Notes under the pieces: generated by a model
Database searches by the model: none
What the model saw: the letters and a program-made list of their open reading frames with translations, nothing else
What the model was told of the DNA's origin: nothing
Translations under genes and position numbers: made by a program
Origin: Snowella sp.
GTDB taxonomy: Bacteria > Cyanobacteriota > Cyanobacteriia > Cyanobacteriales > Microcystaceae
Length of the DNA: 43,011 nucleotides
Direction of reading: 5' to 3'
NCBI GenBank assembly: GCA_003249095.1
Contig: QBMS01000017.1
Coordinates: 2,975-45,985, forward strand
Part shown: piece by piece, positions 34,404-43,011 of the stretch
How positions within the stretch are numbered: the first letter of the stretch is position 1
Layout of the letters: each line of letters starts with the position of its first letter

Positions 34404-35426
34404 TTAACTGGGATAGCAAAGAGCCAACTGTTGATAAATATCAGCCCGGCTGATATTCCTCCCAATAAAAACGATTTGATTGTTGGGAGAAGAGCCAGAC
34501 CAGCCTTCAATTTCTAGGGTGCAACGCTTACCACTCAGTTGAAAGATATACTTTTGGGGACTCTGCGTAAACCAAAGCAACCCCTTGGCTCGAAAGACAT
34601 TACTAGAAAGAGTTGCTAGGAAATCTTGAAATGCTTCTAACACAAACGGATGATCGCTTTGATAGGAAATAGAGACAAAACCATCATTATCTAAATGGGA
34701 AGAATGATGGTGGTGGTGTTCATGGTCGTGGTGGTGATCATCCTGTTGGGTTTGTTCAATTTCTTCCTCAATTAAAGCGCGATAGTCCTCTGGGTGGTTA
34801 TGCCCCGTATCCAAAACTAATGGCAGGGGAACATTCGCCTTTTGACAACGAATAATCCGTGCATTTTCCTTGATTTCATTAATTTGAAATTCTAATTTAA
34901 AAAGCTTATCAGGATTGACTAAATCGGCTTTATTGAGAAGAATAATATCACTATAAATCAATTGTTTTAAAAGGGATTCGCTATCAAAAAGATTTGGCTT
35001 AAATTCCGACGCATCTACTAGGGTAATAACGGAATCTAAGTGGATAAAGTCCCTTAATTCTGTTCCTAAAAAGGTTAACATAATTGGCAAGGGATCTGCG
35101 ATACCAGTGGTTTCAATTACTAGATAATCAATGCGTTCTGTTTTTTCTAGCACATTATAAACTGCTTCCACCAAGCCGTCATTAATGGTGCAACAAATAC
35201 AGCCGTTGCTGAGTTGAACCATGTCCTGATCAACAGATGACAATAACTGGCTATCAATGTCAATGTCGCCAAATTCATTGACTAAAACCGCAATTTTAAG
35301 ATTTTGACGGTTGTTTAAAATATGATTGAGCAACGTCGTTTTACCACTCCCTAAAAAACCAGTGATGATCGTGACTGGTAAACCTCTTTTGGGAATTACT
35401 AAATCTGATGGTGAGGGATTGCTCAT
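34404..35426 (-). CDS. COG0523 zinc-metallochaperone-type GTPase with His-rich loop
   Basis: A 340-residue CobW/COG0523 GTPase. Walker A is GFLGSGKTT (23-31). The CxCC metal site is GCICC (75-79). VIETTGIADP and the guanine motif NKAD follow. A His/Asp-rich stretch near 228-243 (DDHHHDHEHHHHHSSH) separates the GTPase from the CobW C-terminal domain (FRAKGLLWFTQSPQKYIFQL). These proteins bind zinc and load client enzymes when zinc is scarce. HemB upstream and folE downstream are candidate clients. It follows hemB by 34 bp. Confidence 0.93.
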   Translation of the reverse strand: MSNPSPSDLVIPKRGLPVTIITGFLGSGKTTLLNHILNNRQNLKIAVLVNEFGDIDIDSQLLSSVDQDMVQLSNGCICCTINDGLVEAVYNVLEKTERIDYLVIETTGIADPLPIMLTFLGTELRDFIHLDSVITLVDASEFKPNLFDSESLLKQLIYSDIILLNKADLVNPDKLFKLEFQINEIKENARIIRCQKANVPLPLVLDTGHNHPEDYRALIEEEIEQTQQDDHHHDHEHHHHHSSHLDNDGFVSISYQSDHPFVLEAFQDFLATLSSNVFRAKGLLWFTQSPQKYIFQLSGKRCTLEIEGWSGSSPNNQIVFIGRNISRADIYQQLALCYPS

Positions 35427-35460
35427 AGTCTAAATATCAATAAATCAGTACAAAAATTAT

Positions 35461-36555
<1,095 letters not shown>

Positions 36556-36695
36556 TTATTTCCGAAAGGGAAGTTGAAGGATAAACAAAAAACCGCAACC
36601 TTGCTTTTGAGCTGGGTTCCCTTCTAAGGAATGAGCAATGATATTGATTTGTCAGAAGAATACCGATCTTTTTTCTGCTTTTGTGGCTGACTTCG

Positions 36696-37766
36696 TTAAG
36701 GAGTGTGATTGAAACCTTGACCGCGTTTTGTCTGTGACCAAATTAGAATTTCTCCATTTTCGCCCCCTGCGATGAGTTGCTCTCCCCTTGGATGCCAACT
36801 GAGACAGGAAAAGCCCTGAGATACGCCCTTTAACGATTGGATTAATTGTTTACCCCGATGCCAGAGATAAACCCGACCATCCTGACCCGCAGAGGCTAAT
36901 AGGGTTTTTTGGGGTTGAAACGCGATCGCGGTAACTTTTTCGCTATGTCCTGTAGTCTGGCTTGACCAACCCACAAAATCATTTTGCTCCCGTTGCCAAA
37001 TAACAATCTCTTCCCCACTGCTTACGGCCAGAAGGGGATAACCTTGGGAGGGGACTTGACACCAGGCGAGTTGCTGTACTTTACCCAGAAATCCCTGCAT
37101 TAACCAGGGACTAGGATTGCCCCATTCATAGAGAGTTAGGGTGCTGTCTAAGTTGCCACTGGCGAGATACTTTCCGTCAAAAGACCAGGCGATCGCGACG
37201 CTTGCTGAAGGAATCTCTAAAACAGTGGGTTCCGCCTCCCAATTCAATGCGTCCCATACTTGCACACCTTGATAACCTGCGATCGCCAAATAACGACCAT
37301 CTCTACGCCAATCCAAGGCTAAGACAGAAGATGCTTCAAAATTACGGCTAATCACTATTTTTTGTGACGTGGCATCCCAAACATGAACCCTTTTCCCCAG
37401 ACTATAGGCCAACTGATTTTGGCTCGGATTCCAAACCAGGCGATCAATCCAAATCTTTGGATACTCCAAGGTTGTCATTAATTCGGGCAAACCGTTATTG
37501 ATTTTCCAAATTTGTAGTTGCCCATTTTGACCCGCTATGGCTAAGAAGTTGCCATCCTGGGAAAAAGCTAAACAATCCACTGACTGTCCTGTGCTTCCTT
37601 GATGAATAATTTCTTCAAAGGTTGTCGCAGAAAATAAGCTGACCTCTCCACCTCCCGAAGCGGCAGCCCAAAGTTTGCCATCAGGGGAATGGGCGATCGC
37701 CGTTACATAATCCGATAACTGCCCCTGCCACCGTAATTGAAAATCGATAGAGATTTTTGTTTTCAT
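36696..37766 (-). CDS. WD40-repeat protein coupled to the second COG0523 gene
   Basis: A 356-residue protein with seven or so WD40 repeats forming a beta-propeller. Units include [99 protein letters not shown] and [19 protein letters not shown]. The ATG at 37766 makes an ATGA overlap with the COG0523 stop; an ATG three codons earlier is less neat. No catalytic domain is visible, so it probably scaffolds. A link to zinc is inferred from the operon. Confidence 0.85.
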   Translation of the reverse strand: MKTKISIDFQLRWQGQLSDYVTAIAHSPDGKLWAAASGGGEVSLFSATTFEEIIHQGSTGQSVDCLAFSQDGNFLAIAGQNGQLQIWKINNGLPELMTTLEYPKIWIDRLVWNPSQNQLAYSLGKRVHVWDATSQKIVISRNFEASSVLALDWRRDGRYLAIAGYQGVQVWDALNWEAEPTVLEIPSASVAIAWSFDGKYLASGNLDSTLTLYEWGNPSPWLMQGFLGKVQQLAWCQVPSQGYPLLAVSSGEEIVIWQREQNDFVGWSSQTTGHSEKVTAIAFQPQKTLLASAGQDGRVYLWHRGKQLIQSLKGVSQGFSCLSWHPRGEQLIAGGENGEILIWSQTKRGQGFNHTP

Positions 37767-38734
37767 ACCAAACAATCCCGAAATCCTTCTTTTAATTGCA
37801 TTTCGTCTAAATTACGACCAATAAAAACCAGTTCATTTTTGCGGGTTTCTTGGGGATACCAAGGGCGATCGGCTTTACCATCAAACAGCATATGAACCCC
37901 TTGAAAAACAAAGCGGTTCTTTTCTCCCTGAATACTGAGAATGCCCTTCATCCGAAAAATATCTGGCCCCTGATTGCGTAGGAGTTCACTAATCCAGCTA
38001 TTGAGCTTTTTAGCGTTTAAATCACCCGATTCAACAATGGTGACAGAAATCACGGTTTCATCATGTTGGTGGGCATCTTCACCTAAAATTTCGGGGTCAA
38101 TTTCTAGGGCATGATCCAAGCTAAAGGCTTCTATGCCCAGAATTTGATCAATCTCAATATTGGCATCGTAGGTCGGATAAAGTTTAGCCATCACGTTCAT
38201 AGACTGAATCTTCTGTTTCAGATTTTCCAAGGCTTGAGTTGACACAAGATCGGTTTTGTTGAGCAAGATGACATCGGCAAAGGCGATTTGTTCTTGGACT
38301 TCTTCGGAGTCCCAATGTTGATCGATATGTTTGGAATCGACAACGGTAACGACCGAATCTAACAAAGTCTGCGATCGCACATCTTCATCCATAAAAAAGG
38401 TCTGAATCACAGGAGCAGGATCGGCCAGTCCAGTAGTTTCGATGACTAAATGATCAAATTTATCCCGTCGTTTCATCAGATTCCCAATGATGCGAATCAA
38501 ATCACCCCTGACAGTACAACAGATACAGCCGTTGTTCATTTCAAAAATTTCTTCTTCAACATCAATCACTAACTGATTGTCAATGCCCACTTCTCCAAAT
38601 TCGTTAATAATAACGGCAACTTTTTTGCCATGCTCATGGGTCAGGATGCGATTGAGTAGGGTCGTTTTACCTGCTCCCAAGTAGCCTGTTAGAACGGTCA
38701 CGGGAATGGGGGCTTGGCGATCGCTTAAAGTCAT
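37763..38734 (-). CDS. Second COG0523 GTPase, Zur-box controlled
   Basis: A 323-residue COG0523 GTPase. Walker A is GYLGAGKTT (17-25), the metal motif is GCICC (69-73), then [10 protein letters not shown], and NKTD. It lacks the long His run of the 34404 gene; only DAHQHDE remains before the C-terminal domain. The C-terminus ([33 protein letters not shown]) is typical. The Zur-type box sits 15 bp upstream. It is translationally coupled to a WD40 protein. Confidence 0.92.
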   Translation of the reverse strand: MTLSDRQAPIPVTVLTGYLGAGKTTLLNRILTHEHGKKVAVIINEFGEVGIDNQLVIDVEEEIFEMNNGCICCTVRGDLIRIIGNLMKRRDKFDHLVIETTGLADPAPVIQTFFMDEDVRSQTLLDSVVTVVDSKHIDQHWDSEEVQEQIAFADVILLNKTDLVSTQALENLKQKIQSMNVMAKLYPTYDANIEIDQILGIEAFSLDHALEIDPEILGEDAHQHDETVISVTIVESGDLNAKKLNSWISELLRNQGPDIFRMKGILSIQGEKNRFVFQGVHMLFDGKADRPWYPQETRKNELVFIGRNLDEMQLKEGFRDCLV

Positions 38735-38748
38735 AGAGTCCTCTTTTA

Positions 38749-38765
38749 AGAATGATAATCATTCT
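38749..38765. promoter_or_regulatory. Zur-type operator upstream of the second COG0523 gene
   Basis: AGAATGATAATCATTCT is the reverse complement of the other two boxes and differs only in the centre base. It lies 15 bp upstream of the ATG at 38734. The 38735-38847 gap also carries the end of argD and nothing else that I can name. Confidence 0.85.
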
Positions 38766-38847
38766 CAAATTATAGACAAAAAATACCGCCGTCAAATACT
38801 TTTTGTTATTGTGAGCCTTTGACTAAGCGGTTCTTGAAGTTTTGGTT

Positions 38848-40128
38848 TTAGCCTTTCACTTTGGCGATCGCCTTATCCAGAAGAATCATGGCTTTTTCGA
38901 CTTCAGATTCCGAGACAATCAAGGGCGGCACAAAGCGTAGAACCTTGGGGCCAGCAGGGGCGAGTAATAAACCTTCCGTTAAAGCGGCATTGACAATTTC
39001 AATGGAAGTGATATCACTATCGGCACTAATTTCCATCCCATTGATCAATCCCCAACCCCGAACATCGGTAAATAAAGGACTATATTTGGTCGCCAATTCC
39101 TTGAGACGCGATCGCAATTGTTCACCCCGTTCGCAGACATTTTCTAGGAGGTGATCCTGCTCAATGGTTTTTAATACCGTTAACCCTGCCGCACAGACCA
39201 GGGGATTTCCGCCAAAGGTACTGGCATGGTTTCCAGGTTCAAACACATCACAGAATTTCTTGCACATCATCGCCCCAATGGGAACGCCGCCCGCTAACCC
39301 CTTGGCACTGGTGAAAATATCGGGTTCAACACCCAGATTTTCGTAGCCCCAGAGTTTGCCCGTGCGACCCACTCCCACTTGCACTTCATCAAAGACCAGT
39401 AAAATATCATTCTGATCGCAGATTTGACGTAGCTGTTGGAAATATTCGACTTCTCCTGGACGAACGCCGCCTTCTCCCTGTAGAGGTTCTAGCATAATTG
39501 CCGCAACACGACGATTACCCTCATCGAGATCGGTCACAGCATTTTGGATTGCCCCAATGTCGTTATAGGGAACGTAAGCAAACCCTGGCATCAGAGGATC
39601 AAAGTGCTTTTGATACTTGGGTTGTCCCGTTGCAGTGAGCGTTGCTAATGTCCGACCATGAAAACTAGCGTGGGCAGTTAAGATAACAGGTTGTTCTAAA
39701 AAATCTAGGACAGTATGAGCATATTTACGAACTAATTTAATAGCGGCTTCGTTGGCTTCGGCTCCTGAATTGCAGAAAAAGACGCGATCGGCACAGGAAT
39801 GCTCGACAATCCACTTCGCCAGTTCTCCCTGTTCAGGAACGTAATAGAGATTAGAAACGTGATGTAATTGATGAATTTGTTCTGCAATCGTTTTGGCTAG
39901 GGCGGGATGGCCATGACCCAGGGTACAGGTTGCAATCCCCGCCACAAAATCTAGATACTCTTTCCCTGTGGTATCCCAAAGACGACAACCTTCTCCTTTG
40001 GCGATCGCAATGGGAAATCGTCCATAGGTATTCATGACATAGGTATTGAAATCCTCTTGATTAAAAGAACGAGAAGCGGTAGATTCAGGGGAAACCCCAG
40101 GATGATCAAGTAGCGTTGTTGGACTCAC
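38848..40128 (-). CDS. argD: Acetylornithine aminotransferase
   Basis: ArgD moves the amino group from N-acetylornithine to 2-oxoglutarate in arginine synthesis (class III PLP enzyme). The 426-residue protein shows GAEANEAAIKLVRKYA, HASFHGRTLATLTATGQ, LLVFDEVQVGVGRTG, and the PLP lysine in TSAKGLAGGVPIGAM. The start is GTG at 40128. A 44-bp segment near the C-terminal end (38960-39003) has a diverged copy at 23552-23595. It is followed by the Zur-box COG0523 gene but not linked to it. Confidence 0.95.
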   Translation of the reverse strand: MSPTTLLDHPGVSPESTASRSFNQEDFNTYVMNTYGRFPIAIAKGEGCRLWDTTGKEYLDFVAGIATCTLGHGHPALAKTIAEQIHQLHHVSNLYYVPEQGELAKWIVEHSCADRVFFCNSGAEANEAAIKLVRKYAHTVLDFLEQPVILTAHASFHGRTLATLTATGQPKYQKHFDPLMPGFAYVPYNDIGAIQNAVTDLDEGNRRVAAIMLEPLQGEGGVRPGEVEYFQQLRQICDQNDILLVFDEVQVGVGRTGKLWGYENLGVEPDIFTSAKGLAGGVPIGAMMCKKFCDVFEPGNHASTFGGNPLVCAAGLTVLKTIEQDHLLENVCERGEQLRSRLKELATKYSPLFTDVRGWGLINGMEISADSDITSIEIVNAALTEGLLLAPAGPKVLRFVPPLIVSESEVEKAMILLDKAIAKVKG

Positions 40129-40286
40129 AATTAACTCCTGATTGAAGTTGCGGTATGGATTTTGGAAAATTGTAGCCAGAATTTAGGCAAAAAGTTGTTC
40201 ATTTCGATCTAAAAACTATACCCTGATCTTAAAGCGAGTCATACCCTTTCGGGACGAATTTTCATGAGACCCAGACATTAATACCG

Positions 40287-41369
40287 ATGCTAAATACCAG
40301 AGACCAGCAAATCCGTCGTTTTCATCAAGAGTTTTTGGCAGGAATTGTTGCCTTTGTGGGGGTATTTATTCTCGGAACCTTCTGGTTTCGCTTTGTAGAA
40401 AAGTGGACTTGGGTAGATTCGGCTTACATGACAACCAGTACCTTGGCAACGGTCGGTTTTGGGGAAATTCATCCCCTAGATGCTAGAGCGCGTCTATTTA
40501 CCATTGTCTTAATTTTTATGGGGGTAGTGACGATTGGTTATATGGTCAATCGCTTTACAGAAGCGTTTATTCAGGGATATTTTCAAGAGAGTATTCAACA
40601 AAGGCAGGATCAGCGAGTGTTAGAAAAATTAACCAATCACTATATTCTCTGCGGTTTTGGGCGGACGGGATGCCAAATTGCGGCGGAATTTCAAACAGAA
40701 AGCATTAATTTTGTGATTATTGATTCCGATGCGGCCCAGGTAGAAAGGGCAAAAAATCTAGGCTATCAAGTGATTGTGGGAGATGCGACTCTGGACGAAT
40801 CTCTCTTAACAGCGAAAATTGATCAGGCGGTTTGTATTGTGGCGGCTCTGACTTCCGATGCGGAAAATCTCTATACAGTGCTGTCGGCTAAAACCCTTAA
40901 TCCTGACATTCGAGCGATCGCCAGAGCCAGTACGGAAGAAGCGGTCAAAAAATTGCAACGAGCAGGGGCCGATGAAGTAGTTTCTCCCTATATTACGGGG
41001 GGAAAACGATTAGCTGCCGCCGCCCTAAGACCCCAGGTAGTGGATTTCGTGGATGGTATTTTAACGGGAGCCGATCGCTCTTTTTATATGGAAGAATTCC
41101 GCATCGAAGCCGAAACCTGCAATCATATTGGTCAAACCCTGAGTGAAGCGAGATTGCGATCGCAGTCAGGGGCGTTGGTTTTGGCCATTCGCAGGGCAGA
41201 CCGAAACTTAATTGTCGGGCCGATGGGAGATACGCTTTTATTGGACGGTGATTCTTTGATTTGTTTGGGAACCGTTGAGCAATTACGGGCCTTAAATCAA
41301 ATTTTATCCCCTAGAAATACGCCTGATTTGCGTTTACCCAATCAGAAAAAGAATAGTAATCTCAAATAA
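40287..41369 (+). CDS. Two-helix potassium channel with RCK/TrkA domains
   Basis: A 360-residue MthK-like channel. Helix one is about residues 15-35. The pore carries the potassium filter TVGFGE (55-60). Helix two is about 70-88. The RCK nucleotide domain begins at ILCGFGRTGCQIAAEF (120-135, with GxGxxG) and is followed by a TrkA-C-like domain (about 260-345). It probably gates in response to NAD(H), ATP or calcium (unknown which). It is a likely operon partner of the lipoprotein 15 bp downstream. Confidence 0.92.
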   Translation: MLNTRDQQIRRFHQEFLAGIVAFVGVFILGTFWFRFVEKWTWVDSAYMTTSTLATVGFGEIHPLDARARLFTIVLIFMGVVTIGYMVNRFTEAFIQGYFQESIQQRQDQRVLEKLTNHYILCGFGRTGCQIAAEFQTESINFVIIDSDAAQVERAKNLGYQVIVGDATLDESLLTAKIDQAVCIVAALTSDAENLYTVLSAKTLNPDIRAIARASTEEAVKKLQRAGADEVVSPYITGGKRLAAAALRPQVVDFVDGILTGADRSFYMEEFRIEAETCNHIGQTLSEARLRSQSGALVLAIRRADRNLIVGPMGDTLLLDGDSLICLGTVEQLRALNQILSPRNTPDLRLPNQKKNSNLK

Positions 41370-41384
41370 AAATTTATCAGTAGT

Positions 41385-41819
41385 ATGAATAGTCAACACA
41401 AACGATACATCTCTTTCTTCTGTCTTATTCCTGCGATCGCGGTTTTATTAGGGAGTTGTGCTGAAACAAAAACGGCTCAGTGTCAAAAGATCTTTTTGAT
41501 CACAAAAAAAATGGCTGAAGAAAGTGCCAAAAATCGAGAAACCAAAGATATTAAAACGGTATTAGAAGTAGCCGATGCCTTTGAACAAGCCTCGGAACAA
41601 CTAAAAAAAATGGAGCTAAAAGATCCTAAATTAACGGAATATCAGCAAGGTCTAGCAGAGATTTATCAAGGTAATGCAGAAACAACTCGTAGTTTTGTTA
41701 AAGCATTAGAAACAAAAGATATTCCGACAGCTAAATTAGCGCAGGATCAAGTGCAACAAATCGGTAAAAAAGAACAGAATATTATTACTCAGACGAATCA
41801 ATATTGTCAGGAAAATTAG
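41385..41819 (+). CDS. Small helical lipoprotein of unknown function
   Basis: A 144-residue protein with a signal peptide and lipobox LGSC (cysteine about 25). The mature part is helical, charged and rich in Lys, Glu and Gln. Cysteines near positions 33 and 141 could pair. I do not recognise a family. It follows the potassium channel by 15 bp, so co-expression is likely. Confidence 0.75.
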   Translation: MNSQHKRYISFFCLIPAIAVLLGSCAETKTAQCQKIFLITKKMAEESAKNRETKDIKTVLEVADAFEQASEQLKKMELKDPKLTEYQQGLAEIYQGNAETTRSFVKALETKDIPTAKLAQDQVQQIGKKEQNIITQTNQYCQEN

Positions 41820-41968
41820 AAAAATTACAGATTAACAATTTGAAACGCGATTTTGCTGGGCATTGATTGCTGGATTTTGATTTGTCATTCTTTGCTAAAT
41901 TAGCTCAGACAATTGCCTTTTTACTCAGTAGCGTGATACTATGTTATTTCCTCTCATACTGACACATC

Positions 41969-42697
41969 ATGACTAATTCCCCCTTAAAGCGAGCGTGGTT
42001 AAATCTTTCACCTACCGCAGATGAGCCAGCGATCGCCTTACATCTAATTATTCCAGAAGTTTTAAAAATTTTGGGATTCATTTTTGACAACGGCGAAGTT
42101 GTACAAGAGTATAGAACTGGATTAGGTAGTAATAAAGTTGACATAGCGGCGAGGAAAAATACTACTAGCGAAAAATTTTCACACACTCCAATTGATGCGT
42201 CTCTAATTATTGAATTAAAAAATAGAACTATAAGCTTAGACTCTGACAGCAAAAGCTATAAATCAGCAGTTAAGCAGTTAAAAGGCTATCTCAACAAGAC
42301 AGAAACTAATTGTCTCAAAACAGCGTGGGGAATTGTAACTAACGCAAACCACATACAACTTTTTCGTCGTCATGGTAGAGTTATCTATGCTTGTACAACA
42401 AATATTCAATTAACAGCAGATAATATTGACGAAAAAATTGCTCTCATTAAACATTACATCGACAATGAGCATAAAGCTCTGACTATTGCGCTTTATAACA
42501 ATAAAGGTGGAGTAGGAAAAACAACTACCGCAATTAATCTTGCTGGTATATTATCTTTGCCATCACCAGAAGGCTTTGCCAAAAAAGTTTTGGTACTTGA
42601 TTTTGATCCCAATCAAAAAGATTTAACCAATCTATTAAATATAGGGCAATGGTTCAGCCTGATTAAAGGCAGAAAGGATTACTGGGCAAAGGATTAG
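41969..42697 (+). pseudogene. Nuclease-ParA fusion protein, truncated
   Basis: The frame reads an N-terminal PD-(D/E)xK nuclease-like domain (about 20-150). It shows EYRTGLGSNKVDIAARK (48-63, Asp58), IIELKNR (80-86, Glu82 and Lys84), and QLKGY (103-107), like the N-terminus of type I restriction HsdR. Then comes a ParA/MinD ATPase with KGGVGKTT (179-186) and VLVLDFDPNQKDL (208-219). After LLNI (residue 225) the sequence no longer resembles ParA and stops 17 codons later. A full ParA needs about 150 more residues. The break coincides with the probable left end of an insertion sequence. Confidence 0.65.
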
Positions 42698-43011
42698 AGA
42701 AACAAAGAAGCAAATATAAGCTTGGAAGTAATGGTTATAACTTTACAGGGGTGTTAAGGGTAATAATACTATAAATAAATCGGTAAAAAAAGGAGAGAGA
42801 GTATGTCAATCCAAAAGATAAAGCCAATCCAAGAGTTTAATGATTCTATATTTTGCAATGGGAAAGAAAAAGAATTATTTAAACGAGACTGTCCTCATTG
42901 TCACAGCGAGGAAGTGAAAATTCATTCTCATTACAAAACGAAAAATAATGGAGAGAGAAAAATATTTATCTGTCAAAAATGTGAGTCACTATATTCAGAA
43001 ACGTATAATAC
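42640..43011 (+). mobile_element. Probable insertion sequence interrupting the nuclease-ParA gene (left part)
   Basis: ParA similarity ends near 42643. A transposase-like gene starts at 42803 and runs off the window. The stretch between has no ParA coding sense. GGGCAA occurs at about 42645 and 42680, which might be terminal-repeat sequence. The right end and target duplication lie outside the window, so the boundary is an estimate. Confidence 0.45.
42803..43011 (+). CDS. Transposase N-terminus with zinc ribbon (cut by window end)
   Basis: The ATG at 42803 follows AGGAGAGAG. The first 69 residues include CPHCHSEEVKIHSHYKT and FICQKCESLYSETYN, a CxxC-CxxC zinc ribbon and the start of a helix-turn-helix region as in IS1-type transposases. 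The catalytic domain is beyond the window. I cannot name the IS family with certainty. Confidence 0.55.
   Translation, partial: MSIQKIKPIQEFNDSIFCNGKEKELFKRDCPHCHSEEVKIHSHYKTKNNGERKIFICQKCESLYSETYN

Noticed and set aside
41820-41968. Possible small RNA or gene between the lipoprotein and the nuclease-ParA gene
   Set aside because: No frame, hairpin or promoter pattern stands out.

Overview
The window comes from a cyanobacterial chromosome, probably a unicellular or colonial chroococcalean type (inference). The evidence is the very frequent HIP1 octamer GCGATCGC, a PetL-like small subunit of the cytochrome b6f complex, a Ycf49/DUF2499 protein, a magnesium-type HemB, several DUF29 proteins, and many small toxin-antitoxin (TA) loci. 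Base composition is moderately AT-rich. I see no tRNA, rRNA or CRISPR array.

Layout. 1-7.1 kb (minus strand): a sodium:alanine-type symporter, ycf49-like, DUF29, a DUF2283/BECR-like TA pair, an orphan HicB, an ABC1/UbiB kinase and an AmpG-like transporter. 7.2-8.7 kb: a solo-TnpB IS200/IS605-type element with matching end hairpins. 8.8-13.97 kb: a GT39 glycosyltransferase, a ClC antiporter coupled to fabG, and aroC. 14.1-15.4 kb: two consecutive TA pairs whose antitoxins share an N-terminal module. 15.4-17.9 kb: a secreted phosphodiester glycosidase, a VWA protein and trpA. 18.0-19.7 kb: a cobalamin riboswitch, a CbtB-like cobalt transporter subunit and an unrecognised histidine-bearing membrane protein. 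19.8-22.7 kb: petL, aroB, pyrB and a DUF6155-like gene. 22.8-26.3 kb: DUF29, gene debris (TMEM175-like and argD-like pieces), and znuBCA. 26.4-31.2 kb: a flavin monooxygenase-like gene and an accessory stretch of TA genes, gene fragments and a TRADD-N-associated membrane protein. 31.3-38.8 kb: two minus-strand zinc-responsive operons. 38.8-41.8 kb: argD, a potassium channel and a lipoprotein. 41.9-43.0 kb: a nuclease-ParA fusion that seems broken by an insertion sequence, which runs off the window end.

The most coherent biology is a zinc-limitation regulon. A 17-bp near-perfect palindrome (AGAATGATTATCATTCT or its complement) occurs three times: between znuA and the monooxygenase-like gene, directly upstream of hemB, and directly upstream of a second COG0523 gene. 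The operon behind the hemB box reads hemB, COG0523 GTPase (CxCC and His-rich), folE, a divergent COG0523-like P-loop protein without CxCC, a metallophosphoesterase whose canonical ligands are replaced by cysteine and tryptophan, and a second metallophosphoesterase paralog that has lost most metal ligands. The other box drives a COG0523-WD40 pair. The last three genes of the six-gene operon are my best candidate for an undescribed system, possibly a zinc-sparing or zinc-allocation module. The second candidate is the riboswitch-controlled cobalt locus with the His-bearing protein. The third is the nuclease-ParA fusion.

The accessory stretches at 23.3-23.6 kb and 27.6-31.2 kb hold several decayed genes: TetR and integrase fragments, a chimera of two TA genes, a 44-bp argD copy and a dispersed 37-bp repeat. 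They look like sites of repeated insertion and deletion. All functional statements rest on reading the sequence and remembered family motifs; no searches were run.
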